A DNA stretch of 64,000 bases, from positions 1-64,000 of the forward strand of contig NZ_JAAKZF010000001.1 of the NCBI RefSeq assembly GCF_011045125.1, in the 5' to 3' direction. Made by a program: the position numbers and the translations under genes. The notes beneath the pieces were generated by a model that did no database searches, had not been told where the DNA came from, and saw nothing but the letters and a program-made list of their open reading frames with translations. The DNA comes from Allomesorhizobium camelthorni. Lineage in GTDB: Bacteria > Pseudomonadota > Alphaproteobacteria > Rhizobiales > Rhizobiaceae. Positions 58,658 to 64,000 of the stretch are shown piece by piece; position 1 is the first letter of the stretch; each line of letters begins with the position of its first letter.

Positions 58658-59539
58658 TCAAACGAAAAGCGCCCGTTCCCGCTCGACCGCTCTGGTGATG
58701 AATTCCGCCACGGTCTGGATGCGGCGCAGCGGCCGCATGGATTCGTGATAGACCAGCCAGTAGGCGCGGCGGATCGGCGGGGCGGCGGAGACAGGCACAA
58801 GCTCGGGCAGCGAGCGCGCGATGAAGGTGTGCACGATGCCTATGCCCGCGCCCGCGCGCACCGCTTCGGCCTGCCCCAGCGCTGAGGAGATCGCAAAACC
58901 CGCATCCCATCGGGGGCTGAATTCCCCGGCGTAGTCGAGCGAGGGGCTGGCGACGAGGTCCGGCACATAGCCGACCAGCCGGTGCGCGGCGAGTTCACCG
59001 ACCGTTCGCGGCAGGCCGTTCTCTTCGGCATAAGCGCGCGAGGCGAACAGGCCGAGCGTATAGTCGACGAGCTTTCCCGCCACCAGCCGGCCTTCGGTGG
59101 GCCGCTCCACGGTGATGGCGATGTCGGCCTCGCGGCGCGACAGCGAAAAGGAACGCGGCACCGGCACCAGCTGGATCTTCAGCTCGCGGTGCTTTTCGGT
59201 GAGCCGGCCGAGCCGCGCGGCGAGGAAGGCGACGCCAAAGCCGTCGGGTGCGCCTATGCGCACCGCGCCCGACACCTCGTCGCCCTCGCCGGCGATTTCG
59301 GCGCGCGCGGTGATCATGTCGGCTTCCATGCGCTCCGCCATTTCTAGGAAGCGCTCGCCGGCCGGGGTGAGTTCGCTGCCGGTGGTCAGCCGGCGGAACA
59401 GTTTTGCGTTGAGCGCCTGTTCGAGAGCCGCGATCCTGCGCGAGACGGTGGCGTGGTTGAGTTCGAGGCGGCGAGCCGCGCCGAGAATCTGACCGGCGCG
59501 GGCAACGGCGAGGAATATGCGAACGTCATCCCAGTTCAT
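58658..59539 (-). CDS. LysR family transcriptional regulator
   Basis: The 293-residue protein has the N-terminal winged helix (MNWDDVRIFLAVARAGQILGAARRLELNHATVSRRIAALEQALNAKLFRR) and a LysR_substrate effector domain (GAVRIGAPDGFGVAFLAARLG to the end). The ATG at 59539 gives the normal start. It is divergent from mmsA, which makes it a candidate regulator of that gene, although a palindromic repeat lies between them. The inducer is unknown. Confidence 0.92.
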   Translation of the reverse strand: MNWDDVRIFLAVARAGQILGAARRLELNHATVSRRIAALEQALNAKLFRRLTTGSELTPAGERFLEMAERMEADMITARAEIAGEGDEVSGAVRIGAPDGFGVAFLAARLGRLTEKHRELKIQLVPVPRSFSLSRREADIAITVERPTEGRLVAGKLVDYTLGLFASRAYAEENGLPRTVGELAAHRLVGYVPDLVASPSLDYAGEFSPRWDAGFAISSALGQAEAVRAGAGIGIVHTFIARSLPELVPVSAAPPIRRAYWLVYHESMRPLRRIQTVAEFITRAVERERALFV

Positions 59540-59576
59540 GGGACGTACTTTCACCAAAGACGAGCTCGTGCCTGCG

Positions 59577-59745
59577 ACGGCCCCCCTCTGTCCTGCCGGA
59601 CATCTCCCCCTCAAGGGGGGAGATCACGCCTGCCGCGTAGCTTTCGTCAATCTGGACCGTCGGAGAAATAGCGACGGCGGCGAAGCTGCCAATCTCCCCC
59701 CTTGAGGGGGAGATGTCCGGCAGGACAGAGGGGGGTCGGTGAAGA
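59577..59745. repeat. 169-bp palindromic repeat between LysR gene and mmsA
   Basis: CCCCCCTCTGTCCTGCCGGA...CTCAAGGGGGGAGAT and its complement GGAGATGTCCGGCAGGACAG...flank an unrelated 70-bp centre. It is the same family as 27066-27226, here with nearly perfect outer arms, and sits in the divergent promoter region. Confidence 0.9.
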
Positions 59746-59927
59746 TGGGGCACAGCGATCAAGCAGAAGTTGAACTTGCCGCAAACTAATGGACACTTTG
59801 CGGAAATCAAAGCCCTTCTGCTCTGGCACTCGATTTTCCGCACAACGGTTGCTTTTCCGCTCGCGTTGCAATGCGGGCCGCAAAGCGGGACAATGCGGCA
59901 ACTCAACGGAACTCAGGGAGAGAGATC

Positions 59928-61424
59928 ATGGTCGAATACGGTCATTTCATCGGTGGAAAGCGCGTCGCCGGCACGAGCGGACGCGCACAGAACGTCATGC
60001 AGCCCATGGACGGCTCGGTCCGCGGCACGGTGGCGCTGGCGTCCAAGTCGGAACTGCGCGCCGCCGTCGAGAACGCCAAGGCCGCGCAGCCCGCCTGGGC
60101 GGCGACCAATCCGCAACGCCGCGTCCGCATCCTCATGAAGTTCCTGGAACTGGTGCAGCGCGACTATGACGAACTCGCCGATATTCTCGCGCGGGAACAT
60201 GGAAAAACGATCGCCGACGCCAAGGGCGACATCCAGCGCGGCCTCGAAGTGGTTGAGGTCTGCATCGGCGCGCCGCACATGATGAAGGGCGAGTTCACCG
60301 ACGGCGCCGGCCCCGGCATCGACGTCTATTCGATGCGCCAGCCCCTCGGCGTCGTCGCCGGCATCACGCCCTTCAACTTCCCGGCGATGATCCCGCTGTG
60401 GAAGATCGCGCCGGCCATCGCCTGCGGCAACGCCTTCATCCTGAAGCCGTCGGAACGCGACCCCGGTGTGCCGCTCCGGATCGCCGAACTGTTCCTCGAG
60501 GCAGGCCTGCCGGCCGGCATCCTCAACGTCGTCAATGGCGACAAGGAAGTGGTCGACGCCATCCTCGACGATCCGGACATCAAGGCCATCGGCTTCGTCG
60601 GCTCGACGCCGATCGCGCAGTACATCTATTCGCGCGCCACGGCCAACGGCAAGCGCGCGCAGTGCTTCGGCGGCGCCAAGAACCACATGATCATCATGCC
60701 CGACGCCGACTTGGACCAGACCGTCGACGCGCTGATCGGTGCCGGATACGGGTCGGCCGGCGAGCGCTGCATGGCGATCTCGGTGGCGGTTCCGGTCGGC
60801 AACGAGACGGCGGAGCGGCTGTTCGAAAAGCTCATTCCCCGCGTCGAAAGCCTGAAGGTCGGCCCCTCGACCGATTCCTCGGCCGATTTCGGTCCGCTGG
60901 TCACCAAGGAGGCGCTTGAGCGCGTCAAGAACTATGTCGACATCGGCGTCAAGGAAGGCGCCAAGCTCGTCGTCGACGGCCGCGGCTTCAAGATGCAGGG
61001 CTATGAGGACGGCTACTATATGGGCGGCTGCCTGTTCGACAATGTCACCGCCGACATGCGCATCTACAAGGAAGAGATTTTTGGGCCGGTTCTGTCGGTC
61101 GTGCGTGCGCCGACCTATGAGAACGCGATCAAGCTCGCCAACGACCACGAGATGGGCAACGGCGTCGCGATTTACACCCGCGACGGCGACGCCGCCCGCG
61201 ACTTCGCCAGCCGCGTCCAGGTCGGCATGGTCGGCGTCAACGTGCCGATCCCGGTGCCGATCGCCTACTATACGTTCGGCGGCTGGAAGGCCTCGTCCTT
61301 CGGCGATCTGAATCAGCACGGCCCCGATGCGTTCCGCTTCTACACGAAGACCAAAACCGTGACCTCGCGCTGGCCGTCCGGCATCAAGGACGGCGCGGAA
61401 TTCGTAATTCCGACGATGAATTAA
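59928..61424 (+). CDS. mmsA: CoA-acylating methylmalonate-semialdehyde dehydrogenase
   Basis: MmsA converts methylmalonate semialdehyde to propionyl-CoA in valine, and malonate semialdehyde to acetyl-CoA in inositol breakdown. The protein (498 aa) shows GVVAGITPFNFPAMIPLWKIAPAIACGN, FVGSTPIAQYIY, and the catalytic Cys in GYGSAGERCMAISVAV, with EEIFGPVLSVVRA. The CMA context is typical of MmsA/IolA rather than other aldehyde dehydrogenases. The ATG at 59928 follows AGGGAGAGAGATC. A terminator follows the gene. Confidence 0.96.
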   Translation: MVEYGHFIGGKRVAGTSGRAQNVMQPMDGSVRGTVALASKSELRAAVENAKAAQPAWAATNPQRRVRILMKFLELVQRDYDELADILAREHGKTIADAKGDIQRGLEVVEVCIGAPHMMKGEFTDGAGPGIDVYSMRQPLGVVAGITPFNFPAMIPLWKIAPAIACGNAFILKPSERDPGVPLRIAELFLEAGLPAGILNVVNGDKEVVDAILDDPDIKAIGFVGSTPIAQYIYSRATANGKRAQCFGGAKNHMIIMPDADLDQTVDALIGAGYGSAGERCMAISVAVPVGNETAERLFEKLIPRVESLKVGPSTDSSADFGPLVTKEALERVKNYVDIGVKEGAKLVVDGRGFKMQGYEDGYYMGGCLFDNVTADMRIYKEEIFGPVLSVVRAPTYENAIKLANDHEMGNGVAIYTRDGDAARDFASRVQVGMVGVNVPIPVPIAYYTFGGWKASSFGDLNQHGPDAFRFYTKTKTVTSRWPSGIKDGAEFVIPTMN

Positions 61425-61451
61425 ACGGCTATTCCATTTTGGCCGACCTAG

Positions 61452-61483
61452 AACCCGCGGGCGATCAACCCCGCGGGTTTTTT
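61452..61483 (+). terminator. rho-independent terminator of mmsA
   Basis: AACCCGCGG-N10-CCGCGGGTT followed by TTTT, 27 bases after the mmsA stop. Confidence 0.9.
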
Positions 61484-61553
61484 GCGTCACGGTTTTGTTA
61501 AAGAGGGCCGTGGGGGCAAATCTTGTGGTTTCCTTCCGCTCTCCCCATATATG

Positions 61554-61568
61554 GAACATAGTGGGAAC
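61554..61568 (+). promoter_or_regulatory. candidate LexA box upstream of the secreted paralogs
   Basis: GAAC-ATAGTGG-GAAC matches GAACN7GAAC exactly and is flanked by AT-rich sequence (CATATATG), as strong rhizobial SOS boxes are. It is about 140 bp before the first secreted paralog. Chance matches to this short pattern are expected, so this is weak. Confidence 0.35.
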
Positions 61569-61620
61569 ATCATTGGCCCACTAAACGATGGCAGACCGGA
61601 ACACGGAAAGGAGCGACGCG

Positions 61621-61662
61621 ATGACGACGTCGGAACCGGCCTGGATCGTTCCGGCAAAATGA
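61621..61662 (+). CDS. possible 13-codon leader peptide
   Basis: ATG at 61621 follows a good AAAGGAG site and encodes MTTSEPAWIVPAK before a TGA. Its last codons overlap the first arm of a 10-bp hairpin (61648-61657). Position and size suit a leader peptide for the secreted protein 48 bases downstream, but such short frames also arise by chance. Confidence 0.35.
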   Translation: MTTSEPAWIVPAK

Positions 61663-61705
61663 GGCCTCCACACCTCCCTTGCCGGAACGCGATGGCGAAG
61701 GAGGT
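61648..61705 (+). promoter_or_regulatory. leader hairpin with anti-Shine-Dalgarno loop
   Basis: GTTCCGGCAA (61648-61657) and TTGCCGGAAC (61679-61688) form a perfect 10-bp stem. The loop contains CACCTCC (61671-61677), complementary to GGAGGTG (61700-61706), the ribosome site of the downstream gene. Loop pairing would block translation of the secreted protein. Confidence 0.5.
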
Positions 61706-61710
61706 GCCCC

Positions 61711-62022
61711 ATGGCACACAAATCGTTGCTGAGATGGATGAAGGCGCTGGTCGTCGCCACGGCGATGACGGTCGCGAGCCCCGCAAGCGCCCAGTACCAA
61801 CATTGCGTCGACCACGGCGAACTCGTCGCCACACTGACCGAGAAATTCCAGGAAAAGCAGATTGCATTCGGGCTGATCGGTCGTATGGCGATCATGGAGG
61901 TCTATGTCGGCGCGGCTGGAAGCTGGACGGTCATCGTGACCGACACTCGCGGCAGAAGCTGCATCGTGGCGGCCGGCGACAATTGGGAAAGCACGGCGAC
62001 CCTTTCCGGCCAAGACGCGTAG
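61711..62022 (+). CDS. small secreted protein, tandem paralog A
   Basis: The protein (103 aa) has a signal peptide (about 1-27, ending ASPASAQ) and a mature domain with two cysteines: YQHCVDHGELVATLTEKFQEKQ and GSWTVIVTDTRGRSCIVAAGDNW. It aligns throughout with the next gene. Such small two-Cys exported proteins are frequent in Rhizobiales and have no known role. AAGGAGGTG is a very strong ribosome site, possibly masked by the upstream loop. Confidence 0.82.
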   Translation: MAHKSLLRWMKALVVATAMTVASPASAQYQHCVDHGELVATLTEKFQEKQIAFGLIGRMAIMEVYVGAAGSWTVIVTDTRGRSCIVAAGDNWESTATLSGQDA

Positions 62023-62129
62023 CGGTCGACGGGTTTGCGTTCGTGTCGGCCGCTCCACTAGGTCCTGCGACGGTATTGTAACAATCCGTGATGGAACGGC
62101 GGCAGGCAACCGGCGCTTTGTTTAAAGCT

Positions 62130-62154
62130 GAACCAGTGGATTACGTGCACTGGT
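62130..62154 (+). other. hairpin upstream of paralog B
   Basis: AACCAGTG-N9-CACTGGTT is a perfect 8-bp inverted repeat 70 bp before the second secreted paralog. It may be an operator or RNA hairpin; no U-tract follows. Confidence 0.45.
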
Positions 62155-62223
62155 TTCGAGGTCACGATCTGGAGCCGCGTCGTTGGATATTCAATCCATT
62201 CGACTGGTGGACGGAGGTGCGTC

Positions 62224-62526
62224 ATGGCACGGAATCTACGCCTAATCGCGGCAGCCGCCGCAACTGCGATGTTGTTGCCGCTGGGTCCCGCCCTCGCCGA
62301 AGTCCCATGCGCGGAACGCGGCGAAATCGTCAAGAAACTCTCGGACGAATATAAGGAGAAAGCACAGGCAGTGGGCGTCATCAATCCCGATGCCGTTGTC
62401 GAGATCTTCGTTTCGGAAAACGGCACCTGGACCATCCTCGCTACCGGAACCGACGGCAAGAGCTGCGTGCTCTCGGCCGGCGAAGGCTGGGACGGCAATC
62501 TGATGGCGGCACTGCCCGGCGCTTGA
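62224..62526 (+). CDS. small secreted protein, tandem paralog B
   Basis: This 100-residue protein has a signal peptide (ending ALGPALAE-like, about residue 25) and the same mature pattern as paralog A: PCAERGEIVKKLSDEYKEKAQAVG, VVEIFVSENGTWTILATGTDGKSCVLSAGEGW. Shared features are two cysteines, an (A/V)xEVxVS strand, GxWT and GxSCxxxAG. The pair arose by duplication. GGAGGTG precedes the ATG. Function unknown. Confidence 0.82.
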   Translation: MARNLRLIAAAAATAMLLPLGPALAEVPCAERGEIVKKLSDEYKEKAQAVGVINPDAVVEIFVSENGTWTILATGTDGKSCVLSAGEGWDGNLMAALPGA

Positions 62527-62614
62527 CCTCGACACCCCGACAGGCCGCGCGCTGCTCGCAGCGCGGCCATCGCGCCTGCAATTCCTCTCGCCTGAAGCGC
62601 TCGAATCCCTGGAT

Positions 62615-63268
62615 CTACCTTGAAGCGGCCTGCTCCGCGTGTTCGCGCAGCAGCGACATGAGGCGTTGCGCTTCGGCCGCGGCCGCTTGCTCGTCCTTTT
62701 CCAATATTGCGCTGATCAAGCGGACATGGTGCTCGGCTGCCAGGCCGAGCCCGGTATCGGCCTGATAGCGGAACCAGAAGCGGCGGCTGTGCGTCTGCAA
62801 CGGCGCCGCGACGCGGGCGGCGAAGGGATTATCAGCAGCGATCGCCATCGCCTCGTCGAGGGCTTTGTCGGCTTCCAGGAAAGCCGGAACATCTCCCGCG
62901 ATCACGGCCTTGCGCATGGCGAGCGCCGCCGCGTGAAACCGGTCGGCGGCGTCGCGCGTCACGTGGCGCGCCGCCGAGCGGGCCAGCACGATCTCTATGC
63001 CGCGGCGCGCATCGAGGACCCGCATCCAGTCGGCGGCATGCAGGGGGGCAATCGCCAGTCCGGCGCGAGGACGCACCTCGACGAGCCCCTCCCAGGCCAG
63101 CCGCTGGATCGCCTCGCGGACCGGCGTTCTGCCGAGGCCGAGCCTCTCGATCATCGAGCCCTCGGTCGCAACGCTTCCGGGCGCCAGTTCGAGCGTTACG
63201 ATCATGCGCTCGAGAACCCGGTAGGCCTTGGCGCTTGCCGAGCCGGAATTTTCGGCGGAAAAGGGCAA
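62615..63268 (-). CDS. GntR family (FadR/FCD) regulator
   Basis: The protein (217 aa) has a GntR winged helix (KAYRVLERMIVTLELAPGSVATEGSMIERLGLGRTPVREAIQRLAWEGLV) and an all-helical FCD ligand domain with likely metal-binding His and Asp residues. The start is best placed at TTG 63268, six bases after GGAGGA. An upstream GTG at 63304 would translate the operator palindrome. It is divergent from a DHDPS-family gene, which it most likely represses. Confidence 0.88.
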   Translation of the reverse strand: MPFSAENSGSASAKAYRVLERMIVTLELAPGSVATEGSMIERLGLGRTPVREAIQRLAWEGLVEVRPRAGLAIAPLHAADWMRVLDARRGIEIVLARSAARHVTRDAADRFHAAALAMRKAVIAGDVPAFLEADKALDEAMAIAADNPFAARVAAPLQTHSRRFWFRYQADTGLGLAAEHHVRLISAILEKDEQAAAAEAQRLMSLLREHAEQAASR

Positions 63269-63280
63269 GGAAAATCCTCC

Positions 63281-63305
63281 AGTGATATATTTCCGATATA
63301 TCACT
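63281..63305. promoter_or_regulatory. operator 1 of the GntR regulator
   Basis: AGTGATATAT-TTCCG-ATATATCACT is a perfect 10-bp inverted repeat with a 5-bp centre. It starts 13 bp upstream of the regulator's TTG start and suits autorepression. Confidence 0.75.
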
Positions 63306-63317
63306 GCTCAATTCCGT

Positions 63318-63346
63318 TTGACAGGGTCTCCTGCCAAGAGATATAT
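63318..63346 (+). promoter_or_regulatory. sigma70 promoter of the DHDPS-family gene
   Basis: TTGACA (63318-63323) - 17 bp - ATATAT (63341-63346). The -35 is consensus and the spacing optimal. The -10 lies inside operator 2, so bound regulator would block it. Confidence 0.65.
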
Positions 63347-63359
63347 CAGTGATATATCT
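63339..63359. promoter_or_regulatory. operator 2 of the GntR regulator
   Basis: AGATATATC-AGT-GATATATCT is a perfect 9-bp inverted repeat. It shares the GATATATC core with operator 1, but with a 3-bp centre. It overlaps the -10 of the divergent gene. Confidence 0.75.
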
Positions 63360-63374
63360 GATGGAGAAAGCGCT

Positions 63375-64000
63375 ATGTGGACCGGGGTATTCCCAGCAGT
63401 CACCACCAAATTCACCGAGGACGACCGCCTCGACCACGCCGAGATGGAGCGCTGCTTCGCGCTGCAGATGGAGGCCGGCTGCGACGGCATCATCGTCGCG
63501 GGCTCGCTCGGCGAGGGCCCGATGCTTTCGCATGACGAGAAGCTCGAGGTGATGGCGACGGCGCAGAAAGTCGCCGCCGGAAAGCCGGTACTGATGACCG
63601 TCAACGAACCGGCCACCCGCGACGGCGCGGCGCTTGCAAGGCGCGCGGCCAAGTCGGGCGCGGACGGCCTGATGGTGGTGCCGAGCCCGATCTACCACAC
63701 AAATCCGCAGGAGACGGTGGCGACGCTGAAGGCGGTGGCCGCGGCGGGCGGTCTGCCGGTGATGATCTACTCCAACCGCCTCGCCTACCGCGTCGACGTG
63801 ACCGTCGATGTGATGGAAGAACTGGCGCCCGATCCGCTGTTCGTGGCGGTCAAGGAATCGTCCGACGACATCCGCCGCTCGACCGAGATCATCAACCGCT
63901 TCGGCGACCGCTTCGATCTCTTCACCGGGGTCGACAATCTGGCTTTCGAGGCGCTGTCGGTCGGGGCCATCGGCTGGGTCGCCGGCCTGGTCACTGCTTT
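63375..64000 (+). CDS. dihydrodipicolinate synthase family aldolase/deaminase, cut by window edge
   Basis: The frame runs open to the window end (208 codons). It starts MWTGVFPAVTTKFTEDDRLD and has the DHDPS-family GSLGEGPMLSHDEKLEV phosphate/ketoacid loop, the catalytic-Tyr region VMIYSNRLAYRVDV, and the Schiff-base Lys in LFVAVKESSDDIRR. GTSGE of true DapA is replaced by GSLGE, so lysine synthesis is unlikely. With a GntR/FCD regulator beside it, a catabolic role such as hydroxyproline breakdown is possible. Confidence 0.85.
   Translation, partial: MWTGVFPAVTTKFTEDDRLDHAEMERCFALQMEAGCDGIIVAGSLGEGPMLSHDEKLEVMATAQKVAAGKPVLMTVNEPATRDGAALARRAAKSGADGLMVVPSPIYHTNPQETVATLKAVAAAGGLPVMIYSNRLAYRVDVTVDVMEELAPDPLFVAVKESSDDIRRSTEIINRFGDRFDLFTGVDNLAFEALSVGAIGWVAGLVTA

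Noticed and set aside
59913-61559. 548-codon open frame on the minus strand across mmsA
   Set aside because: Antisense shadow with His/Asp/Arg/Val-rich repeats. The mmsA frame has the catalytic motif and a ribosome site.
1-64000. tRNA or rRNA genes, integrases, transposases, phage genes
   Set aside because: None seen on either strand. The only mobile-like sequences are short noncoding palindromic repeats.

Overview
The window is high-GC chromosomal DNA from an alphaproteobacterium of the Rhizobiales (Hyphomicrobiales), most like Mesorhizobium and its Phyllobacteriaceae relatives. This rests on recognised proteins and gene order: 6S RNA - 5-formyl-THF cyclo-ligase - YmdB - TerC; Suv3-like helicase - S4 protein - FdxA - CarD; RpoH; a C-P lyase operon carrying a FosX gene as in Mesorhizobium loti; and dispersed palindromic intergenic repeats of rhizobial type. 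The taxonomic call is an inference, since no rRNA or tRNA gene was seen.

Layout. 1-3.9 kb: a small membrane protein, a YciF/DUF892 stress protein, a CapA-like phosphoesterase and an ArsB/NhaD-type transporter. 3.9-9.4 kb: a packed nine-gene minus-strand block running from a MoxR ATPase through two GNATs, a YeeE/YedE pair and a VWA protein to MsrB and an MBL-fold hydrolase. 9.4-10.5 kb: repeat-rich noncoding DNA ending in 6S RNA. 10.5-25.5 kb: housekeeping genes (fthC-like gene, ymdB, terC, yebC, rpmE, an MsbA-like ABC exporter, ppa) mixed with small regulator/enzyme pairs (ArsR/SRPBCC, HxlR/GST, TetR/NmrA), several with visible palindromic operators. 25.6-27.9 kb: a LemA-TPM-TPM membrane operon.

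28-45 kb is the phosphonate region. A divergent phnF regulator faces phnGHI-fosX-JKL and a hexapeptide transferase. After an unrelated glutamate-receptor-like channel and two secreted proteins comes phnC-phnD-phnE1-phnE2, preceded by a Pho-box-like repeat. An M3 peptidase and a Tat-exported PhoD phosphatase, also with a possible Pho box, follow. Together these genes would import phosphonates, break the C-P bond and scavenge phosphate, though phnM and phnN are not in the window.

47-64 kb: typA, rpoH, an acyl-CoA dehydrogenase, carD, fdxA, an S4 protein and a 1188-residue Suv3-like helicase. Upstream of the helicase is a noncoding array of three diverged 272-bp units rich in GANTC (CcrM) sites, the least explained structure in the window. 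Then come a LysR regulator, mmsA, two tandem secreted paralogs, and a GntR regulator divergent from a dihydrodipicolinate-synthase-family gene that runs off the end, with two perfect palindromic operators between them.

Dispersed palindromic repeats recur across the window. Some lie between genes, one splits phnK from phnL, and some are translated in frame inside proteins (a TPM-domain protein and the helicase). CDS coordinates include the stop codon. Starts were moved to internal codons where a ribosome binding site or the family's usual N-terminus supported it.
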